A DNA stretch of 64,000 nucleotides from Bacillus andreraoultii (GCF_001244735.1 NZ_LN868937.1:2121044-2185043), one strand, 5' to 3'. Counted from the first letter of the stretch, positions 24,869 to 33,096 are shown. The notes: generated from the sequence alone by a model not told the origin. Translations and numbers: made by a program.

Positions 24869-25671
24869 ATAAATTAATCTTAGGCCGTTACTTTCCAGGC
24901 GACTCCATTTTACATAAACTTGATGCCCGTGCGAAATTAATTGCCGGTTTTTATTTTATTTTTATATTATTCTTAGCGAAACATTGGTTAGCTTATATTC
25001 TTTTATGGGGGTTTACATTTTTCGTTATGTATCTCTCTAGTGTTTCTTTCAAAACTTATGTGCGCGGTGTCCGTCCATTAATTTGGCTCATTTTATTTAC
25101 CGTTTTTCTCCAAGTACTTTTTACTGCGGGTGGAAAAATATATGTTGATTGGGGACCAATAACAATTTCACAATTTGGTTTAATTAATGGTGTTTACATC
25201 TTCTTCCGCTTTGTCATGATTATCTTTATCTCTACCGTCATTACTCTTACAACAAAACCGATTGATTTAACGGATGCTATTCATTTCCTTTTAAAGCCAT
25301 TAAAAATCTTTAAATTACCTGTTGAGGAAATTTCAATTATGTTGTCAATTGCCCTTCGCTTTATTCCAAACCTATTAGACGAAACGCAAAAAATTATGGA
25401 TGCACAAAAAGCAAGAGGCACAGAATTTGGTGAAGGTTCGCTTTTTCAGCAAATGAAAACTTTAGTACCTATCTTTTTACCCCTCTTTGTCAGCTCTTTA
25501 AATCGTGCAGAAGAAGTAGCAAATGTGATGGAAGTAAGAGGCTATCAACCAGATGGAATAAGGTCATCATTTCGAAAGTTACATTGGAAAAGTATAGATA
25601 CTGTAAGTTTATGTATGATGATCTTATTAACCATTAGTTTACTATTAATAAATAGGTATACTTTAGGATAG
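24865..25671 (+). CDS. ecfT: Energy-coupling factor transporter transmembrane protein EcfT
   Basis: A 268-residue membrane subunit with five or six membrane segments that links the two ATPases to an S component. The family start LGRYFPGDSILHKLDARAK is clear, and the two coupling helices carry the characteristic AQKARGTEF (near residue 175) and MEVRGYQPDG (near 217) motifs. It overlaps ecfA2 by 4 bases and is the last gene of the right-going arm. No gene for RibU or another S component follows, so EcfT must recruit one encoded elsewhere, or possibly EetB. Confidence 0.93.
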   Translation: MNKLILGRYFPGDSILHKLDARAKLIAGFYFIFILFLAKHWLAYILLWGFTFFVMYLSSVSFKTYVRGVRPLIWLILFTVFLQVLFTAGGKIYVDWGPITISQFGLINGVYIFFRFVMIIFISTVITLTTKPIDLTDAIHFLLKPLKIFKLPVEEISIMLSIALRFIPNLLDETQKIMDAQKARGTEFGEGSLFQQMKTLVPIFLPLFVSSLNRAEEVANVMEVRGYQPDGIRSSFRKLHWKSIDTVSLCMMILLTISLLLINRYTLG

Positions 25672-25759
25672 ACCTATTTTCAAATTGAGTCCGAACTGAA
25701 TAAAAACGTTAGTTAAGTAAAAAATAACATTAACATTGCAATTATATGGAGGGTTCAAT

Positions 25760-26287
25760 TTGAAAAAGCGATTAATAGCATATTTTTCGATTAGTGTATC
25801 TTCTCTTCTACTTTTTGGCTGTACATATTATAACAAAAGCCAATCAGGCGACCACCGAAATATGGTCGTAACAGAAAATACGAATAATAGTGTGTCTCAA
25901 AATCGCCAACAAAATAATCAAAGAATCTTACAAGTGAGAGACAAAAAGGATAATGGAGATCATTATGCACAAAACTTTTTTGTCGATACAAATGCGGAGA
26001 AAAAAATTATCGATTTAAAAGAAGTAGTCGATGCGGATGTCATTATTACAAATAATCAAGCCTTTGTTTCCGTCGTCTTAGCAAATCAACAATATTTAAG
26101 TTCAAATTTAAAAGAAAACATTAGAAATCAAATTCGTTCCATTCATACAGATATTGATCATATTTATATTTCTTCAAATCCACATTTTGTTCAAGAATTA
26201 AATGAGTTCTCCATCCGTATTCATCGTGGCGATAAAAATATCGCGAATGATTTTCATAACATGATTAATGATTATTTCTTTAAATAG
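25760..26287 (+). CDS. YhcN/YlaJ-family sporulation lipoprotein
   Basis: A lipoprotein of about 175 residues with signal peptide and lipobox LLFGC. It has a polar linker rich in Asn and Gln, then a YhcN/YlaJ-type domain containing KKIIDLKEVVDADVIITNNQ and a C-terminal helix pair. Members are made during sporulation and some are found in the spore inner membrane. Their molecular role is not established. The TTG at 25760 is used because GGAGGG (25748-25753) lies 6 bases upstream and the signal peptide starts there. The gene stands alone between ecfT and a terminator at 26331-26376. Confidence 0.78.
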   Translation: MKKRLIAYFSISVSSLLLFGCTYYNKSQSGDHRNMVVTENTNNSVSQNRQQNNQRILQVRDKKDNGDHYAQNFFVDTNAEKKIIDLKEVVDADVIITNNQAFVSVVLANQQYLSSNLKENIRNQIRSIHTDIDHIYISSNPHFVQELNEFSIRIHRGDKNIANDFHNMINDYFFK

Positions 26288-26330
26288 AAATCGGTGTTTC
26301 TGCCTTTAAAATCCTATTTCACAAGCTTCG

Positions 26331-26376
26331 AAAAAAGGATTCTGCAGCCCTCTAGCTGGAGAATCCCTTTTTTTAT
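26331..26376 (+). terminator. Terminator after the YhcN-like gene
   Basis: AAAAAAGGATTCT and AGAATCC followed by a T run form a clear hairpin. Confidence 0.8.
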
Positions 26377-26402
26377 GAATACATTTTAATTAGTAAAATG
26401 AA

Positions 26403-26564
26403 CTAGACTGTCTTATCTGATTTATTATTTTTATTCTTCTTTAGCTTCTTATTCATTTCTAATGTTTCTATTATTTTATTACTATTCATATCACCAAATT
26501 CGCTTCCAAACTCTATGCGGCCTTGAATGTTTTTACCACTACTATTATTCAATTGGTCGTTCAT
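26403..26564 (-). CDS. Small SASP-like protein, 53 aa
   Basis: ATG at 26564-26562 to TAG at 26405-26403. The protein starts MNDQLNNSSGKNIQGRIEFG and ends in a Lys/Asn-rich tail. The segment EFGSEFGDMNSNK resembles the TEFASETN segment of gamma-type small acid-soluble spore proteins, where the germination protease cuts. GCAGGGAAG lies upstream as a ribosome site. The start overlaps the end of the preceding small gene by about 20 bases, so the two are probably co-translated. The low-complexity composition and small size make this tentative; it is an unrecognised small protein at minimum. Confidence 0.45.
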   Translation of the reverse strand: MNDQLNNSSGKNIQGRIEFGSEFGDMNSNKIIETLEMNKKLKKNKNNKSDKTV

Positions 26565-26724
26565 TATGCTTCCCTGCCCTACCTTGGTGTGAGTTCCGAT
26601 TAAAGCCTTTCATTGGGTTTTCATCACCCGCAAATTCTGCAGTAAAATCCGATTCCTGAACATTTTTATATGGTGTTTTCGTATATTTTCCTACCGCATT
26701 TCTTTCTGCTTTTCGTTTTGCCAT
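26545..26724 (-). CDS. Small SASP-like protein, 59 aa
   Basis: A small, basic, hydrophilic protein starting MAKRKAERNAVGKYTKTPYK. The central ESDFTAEFAGDENP resembles the TEFASE protease-cleavage region of gamma-type spore proteins. The ATG at 26724 follows AAAAAAGGAG by 9 bases; the in-frame ATG three codons earlier is too close to it. It overlaps the next small gene on the same strand. I do not recognise an exact family. A spore role is inferred from composition, motif and the sporulation lipoprotein nearby. Confidence 0.6.
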   Translation of the reverse strand: MAKRKAERNAVGKYTKTPYKNVQESDFTAEFAGDENPMKGFNRNSHQGRAGKHNERPIE

Positions 26725-26797
26725 TTGCTTCATCTCCTTTTTTAAAACTAAAATTAGTTTTAACTATTAAGAGAAAAGCATACTTGGTAAAACTTGC

Positions 26798-27604
26798 TTA
26801 AGACTTTATTCGACTTCCATTTTCTAATTCAGTTAATATCGAGAAAAGCTCATTCAAATTGTTGATTTCAAAGCTAGGTACAATATGATTTCTTTCTTTT
26901 TGTTCACGATTAATCCATATTGATTGTATGCCTACTCGGTTTGCGCCTAAAATATCCGTATTTAAATTATCACCGACCATAATGACTTCGTTCGTATTTA
27001 ATTCCATAAGAGACAATGCATGATGAAAAATTCCTAAATCTGGTTTTCCTTTTCCGTAATCACCCGATATAACAATTTGTTCGAAGTATGGAATTAATTC
27101 TGGGGTTAGCGATAATTTTGTTTTTTGCAAACTTGGTGACCCATTTGTTAATAATAATAGGCGATAATGATCTTTTAGTTGATTTAAAACCGGATATGTA
27201 TCCTCATATATGTAAGGGTGTTTCTTTCGTTTGATTGGGAATGTCTCTGCTAATTTATGTCCTAATTGTTCATCATCTATCCCTATTTCTTTCAGTCCGA
27301 ATGTCCAAGCATCTTTACGATATTGCGGAACGAGTTGACGAAGAATTTGAAATTGCTCACAATCATCATTAAACTCTCCCCATAACCCTTCAAAAGGATT
27401 AATACCAATCATTTGCGTAAATGAATATGTTTGATAAGATGTGTACAAATTTCTTGCTACATCTCGTACCGCTTCTTCTAACTTATTAGAATCCACGCCA
27501 TAATAGTCTTCTGCAATTTTACATGTTGTTTTAAATGCCGCTTTCACACTTTGTTGATCCCAAAGGAGTGTATCATCTAAATCAAAAAATATAGCTTTAA
27601 TCAT
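26798..27604 (-). CDS. HAD-superfamily hydrolase (phosphatase)
   Basis: A protein of about 268 residues with all four HAD motifs: FFDLDDTLLWD (nucleophile in the first Asp) near residue 7, LLLTNGSPSLQKTKL near 133, the lysine in GDYGKGKPDLGIF, and MVGDNLNTDILGANRVG near 208. The cap is inserted between motifs 1 and 2, as in the class I phosphatases of the YjjG/YfnB type. The substrate cannot be read from sequence; nucleotides and sugar phosphates are the usual ones. The ATG at 27604 follows AAAAAGGGG; the longer frame lacks a ribosome site. It is transcribed alone, divergently from ilvD. Confidence 0.85.
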   Translation of the reverse strand: MIKAIFFDLDDTLLWDQQSVKAAFKTTCKIAEDYYGVDSNKLEEAVRDVARNLYTSYQTYSFTQMIGINPFEGLWGEFNDDCEQFQILRQLVPQYRKDAWTFGLKEIGIDDEQLGHKLAETFPIKRKKHPYIYEDTYPVLNQLKDHYRLLLLTNGSPSLQKTKLSLTPELIPYFEQIVISGDYGKGKPDLGIFHHALSLMELNTNEVIMVGDNLNTDILGANRVGIQSIWINREQKERNHIVPSFEINNLNELFSILTELENGSRIKS

Positions 27605-27741
27605 AGTATCCCCTTTTTCCATCGTTGTTTTAAATTATATTTTAACAGCTTATATCGCATAAGTTAATATATATTCATTAAATTATAGAAATTTAAACTA
27701 CACATAATAGAAAAACAGTGTTAAAATAGGGAAAAGTTTAA

Positions 27742-27756
27742 AATTTTAGGAATAGT
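27742..27756 (+). promoter_or_regulatory. Possible CodY box upstream of ilvD
   Basis: AATTTTAGGAATAGT agrees with the CodY consensus AATTTTCWGAAAATT at about 11 of 15 positions and lies about 20 bases before the ilvD start. Branched-chain amino acid genes are known CodY targets, which supports but does not prove the call. Confidence 0.35.
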
Positions 27757-27777
27757 AATTTAGTAGAGAGAGAGGGA

Positions 27778-29463
27778 ATGAAATTGACCGAAATGCGTAG
27801 TGATATGATAAAAAAAGGAGTAGACCGTGCACCACACCGTAGCTTATTACGAGCTGCTGGGGTAAAGCCAGAAGACTTCGGCAAACCTTTTATTGCAGTC
27901 GTTAACTCCTATATTGATATAGTACCAGGACATGTTCATTTACAAGAATTTGGTAAAGTGGTTAAAGAAGCAATCCGAGAAGCAGGTGGCGTACCTTTTG
28001 AAATGAATACAATTGGTGTAGATGATGGTATTGCAATGGGACATATCGGAATGAGATACTCTCTTCCAAGTCGGGAAATTATTGCTGACTCCGTTGAAAC
28101 AGTTGTATCAGCGCACTGGTTTGATGGTATGATTTGCATTCCAAACTGTGATAAAATTACTCCAGGAATGTTAATGGCAGCATTAAGAGTAAATATTCCT
28201 ACTATCTTTGTTAGTGGCGGTCCGATGCGTGCTGGGAGAGATTCACAAGGTAATCCCCTTTCTCTAACTTCTGTTTTCGAAGGTGTTGGAGCTTTCCAAT
28301 CCGGAAAGATTAGTGAAGATCGTTTGTTAGAAATTGAGCAGTTCGCGTGTCCTACGTGTGGTTCGTGTTCAGGAATGTTTACAGCAAACTCAATGAATTG
28401 TCTAGCAGAAGCTCTTGGCCTTGCCTTACCAGGAAACGGTACAATACTTGCAGATACAGAGGAACGAATCGAGTTTGCTAAAAAGTCTGCAAAACAACTT
28501 ATGAATCTTATAAAAAATGATTTAAAACCTCGTGATATTGTTACCATTGAATCCATTGATAATGCTTTTAGTTTAGATATGGCGATGGGTGGTTCAACGA
28601 ATACGGTACTACATACCTTAGCTATTGCACACGAAGCAGAAATTGAATATCCTATGGAACGTATTAATGATATTGCAAACCGAGTCCCACATTTAGCTAA
28701 AATTGCCCCTGCCTCCGATTATCATATTGAAGATGTTCACCGGGCTGGAGGAGTTAGTGCAATCATCCATGAATTATTGAAAAAGCCAGGCGCATTTCAC
28801 GGTGATTCGCTATCTGTTTCTGGCAAAACTATTCGGGAAAATGTAAGTGGATGTGAAATTAAAGACACAAATGTTATTCGTCCACTCAACAACCCGCATT
28901 CTGAAACAGGTGGATTAGCGGTATTATTCGGAAATCTTGCTCCAGATGGTGCAATAATCAAAGTTGGAGCTGTTGATCCAGCTGTCGGTGGCTACCATCG
29001 TGGTCCTGCAATTTGTTTTGACTCTCAAGAGGAAGCTTTATCTGGTATTATTTCAGGCAAAGTGAAAGAAGGACATGTCGTTGTGATTCGTTATGAAGGA
29101 CCAAAAGGTGGACCTGGAATGCCAGAAATGCTTGCTCCAACATCGCAAATTGTTGGCCGTGGTCTTGGTGCAAAAGTTGGTCTAATTACGGACGGTCGAT
29201 TTTCTGGTGCTTCAAGAGGTATATCAATCGGTCATATTTCTCCTGAAGCCGCTGAGGGTGGACCAATCGCTTTCGTTAAAGATGATGATATGATTGAGCT
29301 TGACTTAAATAAGCGGACAATAACTCTTGAGATATCTGATGAAGAATTTACAAAACGAAAAGCAGATTGGAATGGCTTTGAGTCAAAAGTGAAAAAGGGC
29401 TATCTTGCTCGGTATTCTAAACTAGTAACCTCTGCTAATACAGGCGGTGTAATGAAAATATAA
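27778..29463 (+). CDS. ilvD: Dihydroxy-acid dehydratase
   Basis: A 561-residue iron-sulphur dehydratase for isoleucine, valine and pantothenate precursors, converting dihydroxy acids to 2-oxo acids. Cluster-binding cysteines are visible in [12 protein letters not shown] near residue 122 and [12 protein letters not shown] near 195. Other hallmarks are [30 protein letters not shown] and [17 protein letters not shown]. Length is that of the family. It stands alone, away from the other ilv genes. The ATG at 27778 lies very close to GAGAGAGGG; a TTG two codons later is an alternative start. It ends at a terminator at 29503-29531. Confidence 0.97.
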   Translation: MKLTEMRSDMIKKGVDRAPHRSLLRAAGVKPEDFGKPFIAVVNSYIDIVPGHVHLQEFGKVVKEAIREAGGVPFEMNTIGVDDGIAMGHIGMRYSLPSREIIADSVETVVSAHWFDGMICIPNCDKITPGMLMAALRVNIPTIFVSGGPMRAGRDSQGNPLSLTSVFEGVGAFQSGKISEDRLLEIEQFACPTCGSCSGMFTANSMNCLAEALGLALPGNGTILADTEERIEFAKKSAKQLMNLIKNDLKPRDIVTIESIDNAFSLDMAMGGSTNTVLHTLAIAHEAEIEYPMERINDIANRVPHLAKIAPASDYHIEDVHRAGGVSAIIHELLKKPGAFHGDSLSVSGKTIRENVSGCEIKDTNVIRPLNNPHSETGGLAVLFGNLAPDGAIIKVGAVDPAVGGYHRGPAICFDSQEEALSGIISGKVKEGHVVVIRYEGPKGGPGMPEMLAPTSQIVGRGLGAKVGLITDGRFSGASRGISIGHISPEAAEGGPIAFVKDDDMIELDLNKRTITLEISDEEFTKRKADWNGFESKVKKGYLARYSKLVTSANTGGVMKI

Positions 29464-29502
29464 TCTTAATTTTACATTTAATGAACGAGGATTCGAAACT
29501 TT

Positions 29503-29531
29503 AGAGCTGTTTTAATGCAGCTCTTTTTTTG
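29503..29531 (+). terminator. Terminator after ilvD
   Basis: AGAGCTG and CAGCTCT pair, followed by seven T residues. The rest of the gap up to 29789 is AT-rich and shows nothing else that I can support. Confidence 0.8.
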
Positions 29532-29789
29532 TTAGTTTAAAGTAAATATTTTTCAATTTCTACTTTATAATGAATAAATCCATTAGAAAGATTTCAACAG
29601 TACTTTACAAGGGAAAAAAGTTTTTACAGTGAACTACGCCCTTTTCTCTCCAATACTTGGTCGTCTCCTTAGTTTTCTATATCTCCTACCCTCCTAAAGT
29701 TACCAAAAATAAGTATACATATTATTATTTTTATTGGCCGATAGTAACAAGGAACTAGATTAATGATTTCTAGAAAGGAGAATATTGTT

Positions 29790-29957
29790 ATGGCTCGTGG
29801 TAAAAGTTTCAATCATAAGAAAAAAAATCACCCAGGTAATCATCCAAATCGAGATGGTTATGTAGAAAAAAGACAAAAGGAAGCAATTGGAGACGAGGAA
29901 CTAATTGTTACACAAGAGCAATTTAAAAATCGCATCCAAACAACAGATGTTGATTAG
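29790..29957 (+). CDS. Small basic hypothetical protein (55 aa)
   Basis: A small hydrophilic protein starting MARGKSFNHKKKNHPGNHPN, with a basic N-terminal half rich in Lys, His and Asn and an acidic C-terminal half. The ATG at 29790 follows AAAGGAGAA by about 8 bases; the longer frame at 29763 has no ribosome site. A terminator (29962-29986) directly follows. I do not recognise the family. The composition is like that of small spore-core proteins, but that is only a resemblance. Confidence 0.6.
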   Translation: MARGKSFNHKKKNHPGNHPNRDGYVEKRQKEAIGDEELIVTQEQFKNRIQTTDVD

Positions 29958-29961
29958 GAAC

Positions 29962-29986
29962 GGGAGCCCATTTTCAGGCTCCTTTA
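29962..29986 (+). terminator. Terminator after the 55-aa gene
   Basis: GGAGCC and GGCTCC pair around an 8-base loop, followed by TTTAGTT. Confidence 0.65.
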
Positions 29987-30013
29987 GTTATTATTGAAAC
30001 ATGCATCTTTCCA

Positions 30014-30967
30014 TTACCATTCGATTTCTGTCGTACTAATCCGTTTCACACCTCGAATCGTAGTTAAATCCTCTACAATTTTTAGCATTGCCAAATCTTT
30101 TTGTTTCGCTTCAATCATAACAACAAAATCTTGATTTAGTTCCCTCGCCATTTTAAAAAAAGGAACAACGAAGTCAGAAGAAACAAACTCAGCGTGTGCC
30201 CGGAAATCTCTTTCTGATTTTGGTGAAGAAATATGTACTTTTGGTAGGAGTTTTCGATTTTCCCATGTTCTAAAAATCCGTTGTAAAGCTTCCGTCAATT
30301 CAACGTCACCCTTATTTGCTATATAATGATGATAATCGAGTACCATTGGAATTTTTTCTCGTTCACAAGTCTCTAATGTCTCATTAACATTATATGTTTT
30401 GTCATCATTTTCTAAAGTTGTTACCCCTTTAATTTCATTTGGTAGCTGTTTTATATTTTTATGAAAACGTTCCAGTGTCCCTTCTTTATCCCCATACGCC
30501 CCACCAATATGAATATTTATATTCGCTATATCAGATACTTTCATTGCTTCAAGTAATTGATAATGGTATTCCATATCTTTCACAGCATTCGTAGTAACTT
30601 CTTCTCTCGGACTTGTGAATAGTGTAAATTGATTCGGGTGAAAACTTGGTCTTATATTACATGTTTTTATAATTGTCCCAAGTTCCTCCCATTCCCTTTT
30701 AAATGGTGTTATATAGTCCCATAACACTTCTGGGTGAGTTGCTAAAGGGATCATTGCACTTGAAAAACGATATAATTTTACTTCATGAGCAATAAGATAA
30801 AATAAAATCCGCTTTGTATTAATAATATTTTGTGAAGTAACCTCCAACAATTTCTCCATCCGTTCATCTTTTGGGAGTGAAGAAAAACGCTTAAAAGTCA
30901 TTGTTTTCGATGGACTTGCATTGTACAATCCTAAAGCATTTGCAACAAAACCAAATTGAATTTTCAT
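30014..30967 (-). CDS. uvsE: UV damage endonuclease
   Basis: A UvsE/UvdE-family endonuclease of about 317 residues that nicks DNA 5' to UV photoproducts, starting the alternative excision repair pathway. It has the TIM-barrel family segments FGFVANALGLYNASPSKTM at the start, PSFHPNQFTLFTSPREEV (metal-binding His), NINIHIGGAYGDKEG, LDYHHYIANKGD, and KVHISSPKSERDFRAHAEFV near the C-terminus. The ATG at 30967 follows AAAAAGGAC; the longer frame has no ribosome site. Two other spore UV-repair genes (splA, splB) lie about 14 kb away. Many spore formers carry both activities. Confidence 0.93.
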   Translation of the reverse strand: MKIQFGFVANALGLYNASPSKTMTFKRFSSLPKDERMEKLLEVTSQNIINTKRILFYLIAHEVKLYRFSSAMIPLATHPEVLWDYITPFKREWEELGTIIKTCNIRPSFHPNQFTLFTSPREEVTTNAVKDMEYHYQLLEAMKVSDIANINIHIGGAYGDKEGTLERFHKNIKQLPNEIKGVTTLENDDKTYNVNETLETCEREKIPMVLDYHHYIANKGDVELTEALQRIFRTWENRKLLPKVHISSPKSERDFRAHAEFVSSDFVVPFFKMARELNQDFVVMIEAKQKDLAMLKIVEDLTTIRGVKRISTTEIEW

Positions 30968-31098
30968 GATCATTGTCCTTTTTATTTGTATTATACCTTT
31001 ATTGTGCATTGAACTACTGGTCACTAAAGTAACGAGATTCCTGCGAACATCGAGGTATCCCTCCGTTATTTAGCAGGCGACCCCTGTCGCTTCGACAG

Positions 31099-31503
31099 TT
31101 AGCAGTACAGACGGCAATGGGCCTCCTGCGATTTTGCCATGTATTCAATCATGATCTTGAATTCGAACCATGACACTTCGCTGATGGCTTTAGCGAGGTT
31201 TTTATTCTTCAACAAATTCTTTATTGACAAATCTTCCATTCCGATGATGTCGTGGTTTTTGACAATCTCGATGGAGATTTTGTGTAAGTAATCATTTCTA
31301 GTATTCGTGATTTTATCGTGGATACGCGCAACTTTTCTTTTCGCTTTATACCAGTTCGCACCACCTACTGTCCGTCTACTCATGATGCGCCCAGCTTTTA
31401 CTAATTTTTCCTCTAAGGTACGGAAGAATTTGGGATTCGAGTAGACTGTGCCATTGGAAAGAACAGCGAAGTCTTTTATGCCTACGTCTATACCAACAGC
31501 CAA
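31099..31503 (-). pseudogene. tnpB: TnpB (RNA-guided nuclease, IS605 OrfB) fragment
   Basis: 134 codons carry the RuvC-I segment GIDVGIKDFAVLSNGTVYSN with its catalytic Asp, and the RuvC-II segment IIGMEDLSIKNLLKNKNLAK with its catalytic Glu. The open frame then ends after EYMAKSQEAHCRLYC. The zinc finger (two Cys-x-x-Cys pairs) and the RuvC-III Asp are missing, apparently by an internal deletion, since element-end-like sequence follows at once. The N-terminal RNA-binding half is also not in frame: upstream codons are broken near 31560. A functional guide nuclease is therefore not expected. Confidence 0.8.
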
Positions 31504-31679
31504 ATTTGTTTTTGCCCATTCTGTAACTTCAATTTTCGTTCCAATGGAAATGAAATATTTACCTTAAGGAATTCGTCTAATGGTCGCGTTTAATTCCTTC
31601 CTTCGATTTCACGACTTTTCGCAAAACGAACTAATCCTAGTTTCGGCAGTTTGATGTGATTGTTAATAATCGCTATATT

Positions 31680-31990
31680 TCCATTTCTGTACTTCGTTGT
31701 ATACGATTGGATTGGATTTTTTTTGAATTCGATGAAGAATTCCCTTTACTCTTATATCTATATCAACCATTAATACTTTTTGGCGATATTTTACACACCA
31801 TACAACACGGTATTGAATGAAGTACACATAGCCACATAGCCTCTACCACGTTTAACGTCTGCCATATGACCACTTCAATTTTAGGAAAACATATGTCAGA
31901 CAATTTAATCAATCGGATTATTATATCCGCCTTTCTATGTAACTTTAGATTAAACAGATGTCGGATAGTTGACATGGAATAAGCCATGCC
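31680..31990 (-). pseudogene. tnpA: Y1 transposase (TnpA, IS200-type) remnant
   Basis: One frame reads HLFNLKLHRKADIIIRL; another reads YFIQYRVVWCVKYRQKVL and continues ILHRIQKKSNPIVYNEVQKW. The second piece is the conserved start of IS200 transposases, where the motif is normally YH-x-V-W-x-x-KYR. The frames are broken by at least two shifts, and the catalytic His-x-His and Tyr regions are not present as one frame. It precedes the tnpB fragment, as in intact IS605 elements. Confidence 0.6.
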
Positions 31991-32126
31991 ATATCCGAAG
32001 CCAAGACACTCATGACTGAAACCACGAGTGTTCTCGGCTAATTTATAAATAATATAAGAGGTTGTGAAAGATAGGCAACCAAAGGAGTCTTATTGCACTG
32101 CGGTTATATTTCCGCGCTTTTATTAA

Positions 32127-32552
32127 TTAAAATTGATTTGTGTCACCCGTTGCCCTTGGATACGTTACCTGAAGTATACCGGACTGATAAACTGGATTAA
32201 TAAGGTGTGTTTCTGTTGGTTCCGGAAGTTGAATGATTCGTTCAAACTCACCTAAATATCGTTCTTTTTTAATTTGTATCCAATTTGGAAATAAGAAGTT
32301 TATTTTACCTTTAATCATTAATTCTCTATTTGTTTTTAAAAACAATTGAATATCTTCTTGACGTACTCCTGGTATTTCAACAATTATTATATTTGTTAGC
32401 TCATCTTGATAAATATCAATTTTCGGGAATGGATTATTATTATGTTCAAAAAAATGTTTCGGTGGATAATGACTAAAAACTTTTACCCAATCATCTTGCA
32501 TACGATATTGATTCGTTAAATCTAACCATTTTTTTACCTTTTCTATATCCAA
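32127..32552 (-). CDS. Hsp20/alpha-crystallin-like protein, probable spore-coat type
   Basis: A protein of about 141 residues with an alpha-crystallin-like beta sandwich at roughly residues 45-138: FPKIDIYQDELTNIIIVEIPG, VRQEDIQLFLKTNRELMIKG, then GEFERIIQLPEPTE. The usual C-terminal Ile-x-Ile/Val anchor is not obvious. The TTG at 32552 follows GAAGGGGCTG and lies just after the stop of the upstream gene; the longer frame would overlap that gene. It is the third gene after two GerPA-like genes, which suggests a spore-coat role like that of the Hsp20-related coat proteins CotM and CotP. That role is inference. Confidence 0.75.
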   Translation of the reverse strand: MDIEKVKKWLDLTNQYRMQDDWVKVFSHYPPKHFFEHNNNPFPKIDIYQDELTNIIIVEIPGVRQEDIQLFLKTNRELMIKGKINFLFPNWIQIKKERYLGEFERIIQLPEPTETHLINPVYQSGILQVTYPRATGDTNQF

Positions 32553-32568
32553 AATTCCAGCCCCTTCG

Positions 32569-32811
32569 TTATAACTGGATTGTATTTGGTAAAGATGGAT
32601 TTGCATTTTGGTCTTGGTCACTTACATCCGCATCTAAATTTCCAGTATTCATTTGGGAAAATGTTGGAGAAAGATCTCCTTGTGAAAAGTTTGCTCCGTA
32701 AAATTTTGTATTTGATGTATGACTATTATGAACAGTAGGACCTATATCTATATTTGCATTTTGGGTATTCCCGTTTACTTTAATATTTAAAATGTTTATT
32801 TGATAAGGCAT
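32569..32811 (-). CDS. GerPA/GerPF-like spore germination protein (80 aa)
   Basis: An 80-residue protein of the GerPA-type spore germination family. The pattern ILNIKVNGNTQNANIDIG, then HNSHTSNTKFYGANFSQGD, then LSPTFSQMNTGNLDADVSDQ matches the family, as does the Asp-rich end. Such proteins sit in the spore coat and help small germinants pass through. It shares this pattern closely with the gene just upstream, so the pair looks like a local duplication. RBS GGAGGTTACT precedes the ATG. It lies 16 bases before the Hsp20-like gene in the same operon. Confidence 0.75.
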   Translation of the reverse strand: MPYQINILNIKVNGNTQNANIDIGPTVHNSHTSNTKFYGANFSQGDLSPTFSQMNTGNLDADVSDQDQNANPSLPNTIQL

Positions 32812-32829
32812 AGTAACCTCCTATTCTTT

Positions 32830-33096
32830 TCAAATCTCCCCCATTGGAAAGCCCCATGGACTCCCTACATTTGTCGAATCAACATTACCTAGATCAGACT
32901 GATCATTAACATCGGGATCAATGAAAACATTCTCCATCATCGCTTCTGTTGGCGAGGTATCTCCAAATGAAGAATTAACACCTTGTGACTTAATATTGGA
33001 TGTATGGCTATTATGAGTTGCATCACCAATTGTTATTGAAGCATTACCTGATATACTGTTGATTTTTAAATAGTACAAATTAATAACCGTTTGCAT
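32830..33096 (-). CDS. GerPA/GerPF-like spore germination protein (88 aa)
   Basis: An 88-residue member of the same family as the downstream gene: LYYLKINSISGNASITIGDA, HNSHTSNIKSQGVNSSFGD, TSPTEAMMENVFIDPDVNDQ. The C-terminal tail is longer, ending in a Gly/Pro-rich stretch. The ATG at 33096 is chosen because AAGGGTG lies 6 bases upstream; the GTG at 33105 would overlap that site. It is the first gene of a three-gene minus-strand operon of probable spore proteins. Confidence 0.72.
   Translation of the reverse strand: MQTVINLYYLKINSISGNASITIGDATHNSHTSNIKSQGVNSSFGDTSPTEAMMENVFIDPDVNDQSDLGNVDSTNVGSPWGFPMGEI

Larger units (their letters stand above)
31020..32050 (-). mobile_element. Degraded IS200/IS605-type element (tnpA and tnpB remnants)
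   Basis: Remnants of both genes of an IS605-like element lie head to tail on the minus strand: a frameshifted Y1 transposase fragment followed by a truncated TnpB. At the tnpA side, CACTC...GAGTG (about 32007-32031) forms a small hairpin like the subterminal hairpins these transposons recognise. Past tnpB, CTGTCGAAGCGACAG and neighbouring inverted repeats resemble the structured right end that normally yields an omega RNA. Limits are approximate. Confidence 0.7.

Noticed and set aside
27936-28556. 206-codon minus-strand open frame inside ilvD
   Set aside because: Shadow of the highly conserved ilvD frame; no independent support.
31763-31987. 74-codon minus-strand frame as a real gene
   Set aside because: It mixes two frames of an IS200 transposase; the conserved YFIQYRVVWCVKYR segment lies in another frame.
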